Shown piece by piece: positions 45,608-57,402 of a DNA stretch of 64,000 bases (within the stretch, counting starts at the first letter, position 1; each line of letters begins with the position of its first letter). Made by a program: the position numbers and the translations under genes. The notes below the pieces were generated by a model. It saw only the letters and a list, made by a program, of their open reading frames with translations, did no database searches and was not told where the DNA came from. Source of the DNA: Galerina marginata (Eukaryota; Basidiomycota; Agaricomycetes; Agaricales; Galerinaceae); assembly GCA_023014335.1 (NCBI GenBank), contig JAECYW010000025.1, positions 310,001-374,000 of the forward strand, given 5' to 3'.

Positions 45608-46914
45608 ATGTCTCTAACGAACTCTGGTCCAGAGGCTCAGGACGCTCTTTTCGATGACCATATGGAACACGTTCCAGCTGCGCTGAAAAGGGCCACTATG
45701 CGGATGCAATTTCCACCCTCCTACGCGCTGGTTGGGGTCTACAGGCTTTTCACCGATAAATTGCTGTACAAACCTGCTTGGGACAAGTGTAGACACGCTA
45801 CACAACGCGGTTTAGTCGTAGGAGGAATTTGGGCAAGTTTTGTTGGAAATCCATGAGATATGTCTAACTTTGTCTTGCAGGCGTTGTTGACGTTCTCGAT
45901 TCAAAGGAGGTTCATAGAGCTTTTCTTGTCCAAGTCGGTGTTTTTCTATCTCCACATTGGAATTTCGTCTTACAGTCCGACGGCCAGCTCGCCGAGGATT
46001 ACTGGACTGTCGCGTGATGACACGGTTTTCGGCTACAAGGTTCCCTTCAGCCTCTATACATGTAGGTTCCAACCATTCCAAAATTGTCTCTCTGAAACTG
46101 ATATTGCTTGACCTCAGATGCAACAATTATGATCTTGGGATCTCAAGTCACATACATCCTCCGGTTCTTCCTCAGTCGCAACATCCGCATCGCTCGCGAC
46201 AGAGCTTGGGATCAAACAGTAGCATCTCGTGGAAAAGGACCTGATTTCTGGCAGCCATACGTGGAAGAGTGGCAGAACCCACCTCAAATCGATGCCGAGA
46301 CAAAGCTGGAAAGGTGGCTCGGCGGCTGGTTTACCCTTTTCTTCGTGAAGAGAGGTGAGCAATCATGATGCGCCTCCTTTCGATTTATTGACATTCTTGT
46401 TCGTTCAAGTGCTGCTTTCGCCATTCCAGGTCTATCCTTTCGTCGGTATGGTGGTCTCGGCATGGTTTAAAGCTATCGGAACATCTCGTTCCCTCCATCG
46501 AAGAGTGAGCTTTCTTCTACTTTTGAGAACACAAGTTTTAATCGTAATATTTCAGTACTTTGAGGCGAAGAAGATGACACCCCAGCAAGTCGGAGTTTTC
46601 ATAGAAGAACGGAAATGGGACTATCGAAGTAAGAACCTATTTTGCAACGAACATCACGATACTGAACCCTTTCTTCGTTTCCAAAGTTTTCGGGTTCACA
46701 GCAGCTCTCCTTGAAGGCCTCCCAATCATCGGCCTCCTCTTCACGGTTTCCAACCGCGTTGGCGCCGCTATGTGGGCTCATGGTGCGCGTCCCATCATTC
46801 TGATCTGAACACTGAAACCAAAACTCGATTCTAGATCTAGAGAAAAGACAGCACTACGTCGCAGAAGAACGACAGCTCGGCCACGAGCCCGCGAGCTACT
46901 CCAAGACAGACTGA
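45608..46914 (+). CDS. Multi-pass membrane protein, possibly EI24/RRT8-like
   Basis: A multi-exon gene. It begins MSLTNSGPEAQDALFDDHME, then FPPSYALVGVYRLFTDK, LLYKPAWDKCRHATQRGL, VVGGIWALLTFSIQRRFIEL, TGLSRDDTVFGYKVPF, TIMILGSQVTYILRFFLSRN, IARDRAWDQTVASRGKGPDF, VYPFVGMVVSAWFKAIGTSR, YFEAKKMTPQQVGVFIEERK, GFTAALLEGLPIIGLLFTVS and NRVGAAMWAHDLEKRQHYV. Several hydrophobic segments alternate with charged loops; the pattern resembles basidiomycete proteins annotated as EI24-like (etoposide-induced 2.4) or RRT8-like. I hold this family call at low confidence. One intron appears to use a GC-AG pair (GGAATTTGG|gcaagt, near 45831). Membrane localisation is likely (ER or lipid-associated). Confidence 0.7.
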
Positions 46915-47308
46915 TTCTGGACATTCCGTTCCTCTCCATTTTGCCACATTATCACAATCATCCCGGACGATGTGTACGACTCCTGTAATATTTTACTCTG
47001 CACTAATGGCATATCCGCATTCTAGACCATATATTACTCTCCACTGCCCAGCGCTCTCATTGGCTCTCCATATGAAATGTTCTATTTTGCACAGCCACAG
47101 GTCCATTCCTGGCCAGAACGTCTTTTGGGCTGTGAATGATTTGTCGGGGACTGTCCAGGCTCAATGCCGCAGCCAATTGAATTTCTCGTTCTAGGTGCTC
47201 GCTGGACGATATTTAGCTGCGCCTTAAACTATTCCTGGAGGTCCGCCCTTGGTTGTGTTTGTCCGTCAATCTGAAACCACCAGGCTTCGACTCGGAAGAT
47301 TTTGAAGT
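46915..47308. other. Intergenic
   Basis: 394 bases; no gene recognised. Confidence 0.4.
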
Positions 47309-48211
47309 ATGACCCAATTTCACGATTCTGGCTTGACCGAGGATTTCGACAGTCGCTCTGGTGTTGCTGATGGGAAATCAAAGCTATTTGGCAAGAAGGC
47401 GAAGCAGGTCGAGGACCATGCAGTGTTTGGTGTTAGCCTTGGAGGTGCGGTTTTTCGTAGTTCGCTCATATCTATATCCCGTAACTGAATCGTCGACGTA
47501 TAGACTGTGAGGACGACGACGACGACAAGAGAAATCGTCAACGTCACTATGAGAACCATGGAGAAACGGGGATGGAAGCAAGTGCACGTCCTGCTGATGC
47601 CGACTACGCTGTCCCGCCTTTTCGAGGCTCACACGAACCCGACCTCGGACTGAGACAAACGGCATCGAGCTCCTCCTTGACGACGCCCAGGACCCGCCAA
47701 CCCAACCACCGTGATAGTCGAACAAAGTTACCCAGGTCTCTCCTCCCTCAGAACAGTCAGTGATTCCTTGATCGGTGATATTCTCAGTCAGCCCTGACAT
47801 CGTCTGTCTTTAGAAAACTCCAACTGTTCTCCCTCGCCTGAGGCATACGGTCCTCCGTCTTTCTCTTTTGATAATATCGCGTTTAAGATGGACCTCGAGG
47901 ACCTTAAGCGTCGAATGGAAAACACCAAAAATGCCAATGCAGATTCGTCCTCCTCGTCCTCCTTTGACTTTAATTCGGGAAGATACGTCCATAACGATCT
48001 GGCTCCTGTTCCATCACCTCCGCGGGCTGAGAGACGACGACCCACTCCTTATTCAAGAACGTTCCGGGACGATGACTCTCATGATCACCAAGACAGGAGG
48101 CACGTCGTCCGCGGTTCTCGGGACGATTCGTCATCCTCGAAGGCCAAGGCTGCTCGACGCGAAAGACCCGTTATGAATGTTAGACGACGACATCCAGCTC
48201 CTTGCGGCTAG
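47309..48211 (+). CDS. Unknown Ser/Arg/Asp-rich, probably disordered protein
   Basis: Starts MTQFHDSGLTEDFDSRSGVA; an intron near 47444-47503 joins to CEDDDDDKRNRQRHYENHGE, continues with SLTTPRTRQPNHRDSRTK, and then a second intron leads to SPSPEAYGPPSFSFDNIAFK, MDLEDLKRRMENTKNANADS, RRRPTPYSRTF and a basic end RRRHPAPCG. The second splice is not certain, because the simplest donor does not keep frame; the true donor may be earlier. No domain recognised. Composition is typical of a disordered nuclear or signalling adaptor. It lies next to the Asn-rich motif cluster and might belong to it, but carries no copy of the motif. Confidence 0.45.
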
Positions 48212-48770
48212 GGACGTGTTCCCTTTGAACCCTTGCCTGCGTTGTGCAGTAAGCAAATTGAAATGAAGCTGTGTTCCTCACAAAATGCCATTGTCAACAA
48301 TTTCGGGACAAGGGCCTGGGCAGTGGTAGTAAGGCCCAGATATATGTTTATGTCTTGATTCCTTGTAAATGGCTTTACCTGCTTGTCAATGGAACGTATT
48401 TTTAATTTACGATTGTCATTTTCCAGCAACATACCAAAATACACGTTGTCCCTCAAGCTTCAAGGCGTCAAGCTTTCAAGCACAGCAACACGCCTTTGTG
48501 GCATTGTTGATTTGAACCCTGGATTCTCACGACAACCAAGCACGCCCACGAAATCTGTGCTAATCAATGTCATTTAACTCGGCCTTGTTCTCCCTTCCAA
48601 AGCTTCACGGGCGGTGTCAAAATCTCGTGATGACAACCTATTCTTGACCCCGTCAATCACAATGCGATGCTCGAGGCGCTTACACTACACCCTCTCTTCT
48701 TATCATCACTCCCATCGTTGCCCATCGTCGCCCATCCATCCTTCTCCAGGGACACCCTTAGTCGGCGACC
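48212..48770. other. Intergenic
   Basis: 559 bases with no gene. A CT-rich tract (CTCTCTTCTTATCATCACTC near 48689) leads to the next start and looks like a fungal core promoter. Confidence 0.45.
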
Positions 48771-50522
48771 ATGTCTTTCTTCTCCGGAGCCTCGGGCGTC
48801 CGCATCAACGGCGGCGAGTTCAACGTCGTCAAAGGGAATATGAGCGTCTTCGACCAGAGTCGGCACCATGCGAATGTGAACTCGTTTAATACGAGGAATT
48901 TGACCACACAGGATTCTTATAATAATCATTCCAAGCGGTATTGTGAGTCTTCTTTCTTCGCTCTTACTCATGTTGCTTGTGATATGAGGCTCAGTGTGTC
49001 TGTGTGTATGTTTCTAACAGATGGAGGTAATCCTGCCCAAGCATCTGCACCCCAGCAGCTTCCGCCACCAGCTGGTCCGCGCCCGGGCGATCAGGGACCA
49101 TCGTCGCCGCATGGTATGGGTTATCCGTCATGAATAGGAAGCCTTCGTTCTTACCTTCCGAATAATCAGGGTACTTTCCCCCGCCGTCGATCCATCCTGC
49201 GATGATGCCGCCAGCGAATCTGCCACCCGGAAGTTCAACGACGAACTATGACTCTTTTAACGTCGATAATGAGAATGTGGTCAATGTTAACAATGATCTC
49301 TCGCAGGAGTATGGTACGATTATGATGCTGTTGACTGGATACTGGCTTTAGAGCTGATCTGGGTTAGGTGCTCCGTTACCTAGCAAGAACCGTCGACGAA
49401 GACGACGTCCGAATGACCGGTCTGACGGTGAGTATCCAAATGTTCGAAGATGCACTTCTTCTGAGAATATCTCAGGTATGGAGGAAGACGACTACGACGA
49501 GGACGAAGATAAGCGGAACCCACCGTATTCACCACAAACCAGCTGGTCCAGCTCCCGTGGCGTCTCTTACGGAACCCCCCAATTCGGCCCCAGCAGCGGA
49601 GGATCCGGGTTCCATCAGCATCAGCAAGGGTTCCCACTATCAGGAGGAGGAGGAGGAGGGGGTGTGCCGTATGTGAATGGACGTGGTCCTTATATGACTG
49701 CGGACTATTTGCCTGGGCATGTGCAGACTATGACGCCGAATATTCAGCAGTCTGTCGCTTTGGTTTTGGAGCAGGTGCAGCAGCAGTTCGCTCCGCAACC
49801 GCAGCAGCGGCAGCAGCAGCAGCAAGGGATGGGGTTCGACGCTCAATCTCAATCTCAATCTCAACGCCACGCACGGCGAGATGAGGATGATGACGAGACA
49901 CACGTCGGGGTGGTACCACCGGATAGCGAGAGTGAGGAAGAAGAGGAAGAAGACGATCAGGATACGAGGATGCGCGATCCTCTAACCAACAACATGGCGC
50001 ATCTGTCCTTGAACGACGAGCTGCGACCTGCCTTCTCACGCGTCAAATCCGATCCACAGCTGCCTACGAACGTACCCTCCTCCACCCATCTCGACGAGTC
50101 ATTCAAACGCCTCGAACCGCGCCAAGCGGAGAGCAGTCAGAACCTTCCTCACCGACTACGAGAGCCGTTCGCCAACGCCAATCCAGGTCCACCTCCTCCT
50201 CCGTATCGCCAAGTTCCCAACGTACCACGGGCAGCGTGGTCTGTTCCCCAGGAATTTGGGTTCCACTCTGGTGTGACTGTGGAAGGATCGCCTATCTACA
50301 ATGATATTGACGGTGATGTGACTAGGGTTGACAATTCGTATAATGTGATGAATATAGCCTCTGGGAACACGCATAATACGTTGGTTAAGGATTCGTATAA
50401 TGATGGATCCATCAAGCAGTATGCTGCTCCGGCAGGTGGGTGAAGTGTCTTTTCTGGTATGGACTGCGGCTGATTTCGTTTTTTTTTTTTTTGCAGCAAA
50501 GAAGAATCGCTTATGGCGCTGA
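48771..50522 (+). CDS. Protein with three Asn/Gly-rich motif blocks (candidate signalling partner)
   Basis: Six exons. The N-terminus (MSFFSGASGVRINGGEFNVV then GNMSVF, ANVNSFNTRNLTTQDSYNNH) is an Asn/Gly-rich block of about 55 residues; similar blocks occur at the N-termini of some agaricomycete NLR-like or kinase-like proteins, as I recall. A second block (NYDSFNVDNENVVNVNND) and a C-terminal third (NSYNVMNIASGNTHNTLVKD then SYNDGS) repeat the theme. Between them lie Pro-, Gln-, Gly- and Glu/Asp-rich disordered stretches (QQQ runs, acidic ESEEEEEEDD). No enzymatic domain was found. A short last exon, spliced after the third block, adds AKKNRLWR; the same exon plan (motif, intron, short basic exon) is seen in the five following paralogues. 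Its role as an aggregation-prone scaffold or signal sender is inference. Confidence 0.7.
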
Positions 50523-50833
50523 GATATACTTATATACGAGTAGTGTAAGGCTGGGTCGATTCTCGAACCCTGTATTCTGTCGCGTTGAATATGTATTTCT
50601 TGAAACATTGCTTTCTGGACACCGTTGATCGCTGACTCATCGGGCATGCATACCGTCTTCGTTGCCAGTCGCAGCCCTCCCTCTTCCCTCTCGCCCTCAT
50701 CCAAGTCTACCGCCTCTATGCACAAAGTGCATTAATCGACGTTATCCTGCCTTTGTCTTCACTGCACGTCGTCAAACCTCAGTAACCCGCCCATCCTCCC
50801 CTTTTTTGACCGTGACTGACACAACCATCTGCC

Positions 50834-51933
50834 TTGTCAGTGCCTAGCAGCAAGTACCAGGTCGAGGTCGTCATTAACGCCGAAAACAAGCCCGAAAACC
50901 TGCCGACCTTTGACGAGATCATCAAGCAGTGTTTCGACCTTGGTCCCTCCCAAACTACCCCTACCAACGTCAGCGGCGTCCGACTCACTCTCGTCAAAAG
51001 ATCTGAAAACGACGCGACGCATGTCTGGGTGAAATACGGCGGCAACATCAGGATGGGCGAAGCTAGAACGCAGAACTACGTCGCGCAATACCTCAACGAC
51101 ACAGCAGACTCTACTGTGCGTGCCCCGCAGGTCTATCTCGCATTCACATGGAGCTGCTGGGGTTACATCGTCATGGAGTACATTGACGGGGAGATATGCG
51201 GCCACTCCGATATTGCCCGCGTCGCTGCCGCTGTGCAGTCCCTTATCGCCATCCCGAACCCGAGCGGCACCTCTGCGCCTGACCTGTCGGCGGAGGCGAG
51301 ATCGAGCACCCCTTCTTCGTCGAGCGGACGTCAAACGTCTGGTACGAGTCTGTTGAGGAGCTGGAGGATCACATCAATGGTGTATGGCTTTAGCCTTAGC
51401 TGCTTTCTAGATGATAACTCTTAACACAGATTTTAGACAAGACGAGGAGGGAATGGCCTAACTTCAAACACGTCAGCTTCGCAGCCGAGCTCGCCACTCA
51501 CGGCCTGCGCCTCTGCCCATCCGATCTGAACTGCGCAAACTTCATGAAGGATACTCAGAACAACAACAGGATCGTAGCACTCGACTTTGCAGGGTACAGC
51601 TTCCTCCCGCCCTCCTTCTTCGCCTTCGCCCTAAGATTCGGACACCCGTCCGTTTTCGCCCGCAGCGCGTGGGACACAGGGTCGTTTATCCTTATCCGCC
51701 GTCGACGGAGCTGGAGCCGATGGCTAGTGCTTCTTTTGCGATGGTCCCGTATGGGACTAATGATGTCGGTGAGTGGATCTCTTTTTTTTTTGCTTTCTTT
51801 TCTTTTTCTTTACTCTATTTTATTTTATTTTATTTTCTTTTTCGAGCCTCCCCTTCGTCTTATGAGAATACTGAGTTCAATGTTCTTCATAGGTCTTTCG
51901 AAGAAGCTCGCGTACAGGCGTCGGATTCGGTAA
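50834..51933 (+). pseudogene. Aminoglycoside-phosphotransferase-like kinase gene, frameshifted
   Basis: The frame starts like a basidiomycete APH/kinase-like family (KYQVEVVINAENKPENLPTF, DEIIKQCFDLG), then VWVKYGGNIRMGEARTQNYV, and YIVMEYIDGE, which looks like a hinge region. The catalytic loop analogue LCPSDLNCANFM (Asp and Asn kept) and LDFAG follow, and the end is PSTELEPMASASFAMVPYGT. Two breaks interrupt the frame: one base appears to be missing near 51280 (SAPD, then a shift into PVGGGEIEHPFF) and another shift occurs near 51690. The coding start upstream of 50834 is not identified. It may be a pseudogene, or carry sequence errors. A 400-base inverted piece of its 3' end lies at 61217-61610. 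Confidence 0.65.
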
Positions 51934-52711
51934 AATACGGTGCACATCCGTTCCTGTGTTCGACAGGACTGCGTTCTCACTCCTCGCGGTTGAATTGTCG
52001 GTTCTCCCGACCCGAGAGGCGCTACCTTTACTCTTATATTATTGCTATTTATTATGCTCGTAACTTGTATTTTTCATATCGTGTAATTTTCTAATATCGA
52101 GGTTCTGTCAGTGGACACAAGCTTAAGGTACATTCTACGTAAGCACAAGATACCTACGATAGAATCAGTACACTAAGTATGTAGGTACTTTCATGAACTC
52201 GAAGCAACTCCAACTTCTTAGCCAAAGCCTTTCTGCAGGTCAAGTACGTCGTTGACAATCGGGCTCATCGGGCTGTACCTAAATAAGATTTTACGACCGG
52301 CCCGAAACACCGCTTGAAATCACTCACCGCAGCGTCGTGGGCGATGTTGGCTGTGCCTGCCACTGCCGATTGTGCAGATAACCTCGATTATCATGTTCTT
52401 GAATCCGCAAACGGGCAGTGTACTGTCACTGCGCAAGTCCTTGCCTCCCGTCTGCCAACTACACCGCCTGCTTACTCGTTATTGCTTGGAAACCGATTTG
52501 CACTCACCACCACTAACTGAGACGGCCTCGATTATCGATATAACCCAAATCCACTTTGGAGAACATACCCTCCCATCTGACGGCCTGCCGCATAACGGAT
52601 TGAAAGCACTGCGACCGCGACTGCGTCGACTGAGTTTTTGTGCAGTCTTATTCATGTACGTGTTGGGCTGGCCAGCTGGGAACGTATTCATGTCCTCTTC
52701 AACTGCAGACT
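51934..52711. other. Intergenic
   Basis: Contains the 3' flank of the kinase-like pseudogene up to about 52100. An open frame at 52314-52520 is short and has no family match. TTTTATTTTATTTTATTTT lies just before this interval, inside an intron of the pseudogene. Confidence 0.4.
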
Positions 52712-54671
52712 ATGTCTGAGAACAAGGAAAACAAACGTCATAGCAAGAAGATCGCTCCTGGGATCGTAGCGACCGTGAACAGACTAGAAACGTCCAAGGC
52801 AGTCTTGACTTCCTTGCGGAATACCGCAAACGGAAGCGTGGAATGGTTATTGTTTCTTAAGGAAGCCGCAGGCTCTGCGATTGGGATTCTCGCTAGCATC
52901 CAGGTACGCAAAGTCTTTTTTATACCTAAGACGGGAGGCGTCCGAGTCCTGACCTCAGCCCGGCCCCGTAGGCAATCGAGGACGGAGAGATAGATGAGAA
53001 TTTCGTGGCTCTGGGTCTGGATTCGTGTGCGCTGGTTTATATCATTACCAGCAGGTGCCAGGACGAATCGGAGGCTGATGATGAGGCTTTTGATCAGATG
53101 AAAGTGGCGAGTGGCGAGGTTACGAGGTCCGTTACCGCATTATCAACCCTTTAGTATCTTTGAATGAACGATTCTACGAAAGGGTATTGCATGAAATTCA
53201 AGACTTTGTCAATAAGAAGGCGCATCGGAATTTCTACAAGAGGGTGTTGAAGCACAGTGCTGACGGACAAAAGATTCTAGCCTATCGCGACCAACTCAAG
53301 AAATTCGTTGGGAAGTTCGGGGTATGTCCTGGTTTATTATATCGATTAAAATGCATCAACCCTGAAACATATTAGCAGGAAACCGATAGCTCAATTCACG
53401 ACGTATTAGAGGAGATTATCGACGAGAAGCTTCGAAGGAATGAGCTGAAAGAACGCAACTCAAGGAGCCCGATACCACACCTTTTCCCTGAAGTCGCGCC
53501 TGTTATTCAAACCCCACCTTCCCCGCCTCCAGTCCCGCCAAAAACGTTTCTTGTGCCTCCGAAAACGCCATCTGAGGAATCACTTAAACCAGCTCCACCA
53601 GCAATCGTCATCTCGCCCCAGCCCGGTGATGAGCCACTTGTAACAGCAGGATTGCCGAATTTAGAAGCTCAAAAGCCGACAGTCGGAGCGCCTCAGGTCT
53701 TTGTCGAGAACGACGAGGAAAAGGAGAGGCGAAAAGCTGAAGCTGAAGCTAAAAGGAAGAAACGTCTAGAGCACGAGCTCGCGCGCAACCGGGAGAAGGA
53801 ACGGTGGCGTAGGTCGGAGCAATCGTTCATCCAACTTCCTGATTCTGCACATAAACCAGAAGAGCAACGACCATCTGAATCGACTGCACCTCAAGACCCT
53901 ATCCCACTTCGAAAGGAAAAATCTCCTGTGGTCGAAATCTTATCCGACTCTGAACCCGAACTTGACAGACCTTTAAATCGGAGGTCTACCCAGACGATTC
54001 GGAAAGTCCCTTCTCAAATCGAAGACGAAAGGCTCGCTGCTGCTTTACACGCCAAAATGCAGAGAGAACTCGAAGAAGAAGACGAAAAAGCAGCTATCTT
54101 AGAAGCTGCTAAACTACAACGCGAATGGGAGGCGGAAGAACGGAAGAACAGCCGACCGAAGAAGAGGAAAACGAAACGCAGTCCCACCAGCAGCTCCAGT
54201 TTCCCTCGAGAAAGCCCGTCTCCAGAGATGCCTCCTCCTGGTCTACCTTCAGCCGTCCTCGAAGGGCTTAGACACGAAGCCCGTCGCGGCGGCTCAGGCT
54301 CCGAGAGTTCTGCTCGATACCGCTCTGAGTCTCCGATACCCGAAACGGCGACAAATCGTGCCCATACCCATACCCCAGATTCGACTGCCCCACCTTACAG
54401 AAACGACACACAGTATAGCGCCTATCCCTCATTACCCAACCCGCATGATCCCAATTATTATCCCGGCGCCCTTTCGTCCCCACCCCCGCCCCCGCCCCCG
54501 CCCGCGCCACCTATGGGTATGCACCAAGTCGCGGGGAGCGCGATATCCATGGGAGGTGGACCTGTGACGAATATGAATTCGGGAAACACTCATACGACTA
54601 CTATAATCAACAGCATGAATGATCATTCGGTTAGATACATCGTCGCTGATAGGGATGACGATTCAGAGTAG
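52712..54671 (+). CDS. MLKL/HeLo-like helical protein with Asn-rich C-terminal motif, member 1
   Basis: Exon 1 encodes GIVATVNRLETSKAVLTSLR, NTANGSVEWLLFLKEAAGSA and IGILASIQ, which match the first helices of the fungal MLKL-NTD-like fold. Exon 2 begins AIEDGEIDENFVALG; exon 3 has VLHEIQDFVNKKAHRNFYKR and RDQLKKFVGKFG. Introns fall after SIQ, in a TR codon and after FG, as in the sister genes. The linker is long and Pro/Glu-rich, with an extended coiled coil (EEKERRKAEAEAKRKKRLEH). The C-terminus is a Pro tract (SSPPPPPPPPAPPMG), then GSAISMGGGPVTNMNSGNTH, TTTIINSMNDHSVR and an acidic end. Four-helix bundles of this kind act in MLKL and HET-S as membrane-targeting executioners; the motif may be the trigger. 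Predicted, not tested. Confidence 0.78.
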
Positions 54672-55204
54672 TTTAGCTTTGCTTTGAATGTTTTATGTTT
54701 TCTTCGTAGGAATTTAATAATTATGAGTACATTACATAGGACACAGCATGTATTTTATCAATGGATAGGTCCTTGGGTCCGACTTTCTAAATTCGTGCCC
54801 GGAGCCGGGGATGTATCCCAGGCCTGCCAAAGCAAAAGGCGGAGGCGTTGTTAGGGCAGTGCGAACAGCTTTCTTCCGTTCTCCTTCCTTCTCGTCGAGA
54901 AATTTGCTTCATACTAGAATCCCCCTCCATAGTAGCACCACACGCGATTTTTTTTTTTTGCTTAGCCTTGAGCTAGAATTTCGCGAGCCTGTGTCGAGAA
55001 ACCAAATCGAGACTGGTGAGTGACGGCACGATTGTTGAGTGATTAATTGTTGGTTGCAAGAAAAGTCATGCTTATCTTATTTTAGAGCCCGCGACGCCAG
55101 TTCCAGTTGAAGTCAACGGTGTTGAACTCAAAGGTTCACGAAGGCATCATTAGAAACCAGCGTAGATAAATCACTTAAGACGTAGTTTGGGTCGTTAAGT
55201 CAAG
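54672..55204. other. Intergenic; missing first exon of member 2 not found
   Basis: 533 bases. I looked for the first helices (VQ-ending exon) expected for member 2 and saw none. An ACTG|gtgagtgacg and cttattttag pair (55015-55084) looks like an unassigned intron. Confidence 0.35.
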
Positions 55205-56823
55205 ATGGGTAAGTAGCCTTTGGAGTGCGAACTTTCTGCCGTTGGCTGAGTTCGCCACTTAGATCACTTATTGCTCGAGGCACTAGACTTTGAGAAAAGA
55301 ATGAACGCTTTCCCGTTCCTCAGAAAAGCCGCAAGAAAGACAAGATCCTTAGCCAAAGTATTGAGAGTAAGTAATCCCGAAGTTAACAGTGAGGTCCGTG
55401 TCGCGCCGTTGACGCTTCGAGATTAGCGTAACCCAGAGGTTTTCGAAGGGGAAGACAACGACCCACATGCGTTGGTCACGGATGCCTTTATGGTCGTCTT
55501 TCTGGCTTTGGATAAGGCTATGACTGTGTTGCAGGAAACAAAAAGAACACCATCTCACATGGAGGAGCCTTCAGAGGAGCTTGGAAAGTGAGGAAGTTTC
55601 TGAACCACTTTCATTTTGATACTGACTGGAACAATTGAACTTGAAGCGATCTCGTCAAAATCCTGAGCACCATAAAGGAGATTGCAGAAACAGAAGCCGA
55701 CCCAGGAGAAACTTTCGAATTAATATTTGGGTATCGCGCCAGCCTTTTGGCAAGGCTGAGGGCATTCGAGGTACGAGGTCGGCGACCACCAAACCACACG
55801 TGCTGACCGTTTCATAGATCGCAAGTGATCGGGACGATTCGGTCGAAGTTGCATATCAGCGTTGGATGAATGACAAGGAAGCAAGCATTGGCACTAAGAA
55901 AGTGAAGTCTCGGTCTATGCCTGCGGAGACATCAAGATCGACCAAAAGCAACGCAGAAGGCAAGAAGAAGGCCGGTTTCGGAGAACGATCTCGATCAGGT
56001 GCTAACGGTGAAGCGGCGCCGATCGAAAAGTCAAGATACTACACCCAGCAACTCGCGATTTCGCGAAGCAAGTCCGGAGAAGTTACCAATGTAAGCGACT
56101 TTGAAGACGGCAAACCCGAGGACGAGGAATATACCAGTTCTAGCGAGGACGAACAAACGGGTGAGGACCGTGGATCTGAACATGGGTTACAAACCCCGAA
56201 GAGCTCTCCAAAGCAAGAAAGGTGGAAAGGAAAGCAGATCCTTGAACATAAATCAGCCACTGTCGATGATTCGTCCACGTCGCGAATCAACTTACTGAGG
56301 GGCAAAGACGCAGCCTACAAGAAGGAGAAACCGGCAAGGAATGTAAAAGCAGCAACCCTCGACTATTCCTTCAGCGCCCGTGGTGAAGGCTCAAGCCAAG
56401 GAGTGGAAGACCCGGAGTCCTACCTGGACGGTGATCAATTTGAAGAGCCTGGGTCCATCAATAATCGTTCTAGCACAATGCCGGCGACCCAGCCTCCGCC
56501 GTACACGCCAGCAACGCCAGTTAGGGTGAAAACTGCTTTGCCGGCAAATTTCGCTACTCCATTTAGCGCCTATGGCTCTGGGTATCCTCACCCGGTACCG
56601 TTTGTGCCATGGTTGCCCCTTTCCCCTGTGAGCCCCACCGGCCCAGGGCTGGCAAACGGAGTTGCACCTGGATCAACACCAACGAATGTGACAACGAATA
56701 TCACAGATTCATTCAACTTCTATGGTAATGACAGTGAAGGTTTGTAGTTGACTTAGCTTTGTGTGGATAAGGACTGACGTCTTCTGACCAGTGCGTCCTA
56801 CTCGTCGTCAAACTAGGAGGTAG
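55205..56823 (+). CDS. MLKL/HeLo-like paralogue, member 2 (atypical, first helices absent)
   Basis: Recognisable exons carry KSRKKDKILSQSIEKVFEGE, PHALVTDAFMVVFLALDKAM, then DLVKILSTIKEIAETEADPG, ETFELIFGYRASLLARLRAF. These match the second half of the helical bundle in the sister genes (compare LANDACGLVYTIVIECQAMM and YRxxL). The first helical exon, ending VQ in the others, is absent, and the start at 55205 (ATGG|gtaag) does not splice in frame with certainty. The linker is Lys/Ser/Glu-rich. The C-terminus has a shortened motif (PGSTPTNVTTNITDSF) followed by an intron and a basic exon VRPTRRQTRR. It may be a regulatory or decayed member. Confidence 0.55.
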
Positions 56824-57402
56824 TTGTGCATGATTGCAGGCGAAAGGACAATCGGTTTCAGTTAATTTCGGTGTATAGTCAAAGAATACCTTCTTATCGT
56901 ATTGTACAGTTATTAACAAGTTTTCAAGGGACATCATGATAGATACTTCATAGGATACTCAGCCCCGAAAGCCAGCCTGCGGAGCCAGTGGATTCAGAGT
57001 TGATTCAGACCATATAGCGCAATTGGGTGAGTCCGAAGCAATGAGCCTGAGGCAGAGTGTGCAGCGTGAAGTCGAACAATTACAACGTTCCATGGAGTGC
57101 TGAGTGCTGAGCGCTAGCGGCTGTCCGAAGGCAGTATACTGTCGTTATGCAGGGAGGATTTTCAAGTTGCCTTTGGTCTGATTTCAATCGGCAGACCGGA
57201 TCAAATTTTCCGGCCCGTCAAAAGTACAGGAGCACCTATAAATGGCAGCATGGCGCACTGCAGTGCATTCTGCTGTGGGGCTGTGGCACTTGTGTGGCAC
57301 AGCTTTGCAGCGCTATTTTCACATTTCTGCACAGAAGGACCTGCAAGTGGCCTTCAAATATCAACTACCACTCCAAGTTGCTCAAAATCCCTCGATAATT
57401 CA
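56824..57402. other. Intergenic
   Basis: 579 bases; no gene recognised. TATAAATGGCAGCATGG near 57237 lies 165 bases upstream of the next start and is a plausible TATA-type promoter element. Confidence 0.45.

Noticed and set aside
52314..52520. 68-codon frame before member 1
   Set aside because: Starts from AAATCACTC-type sequence without family features; a second overlapping frame is equally open.
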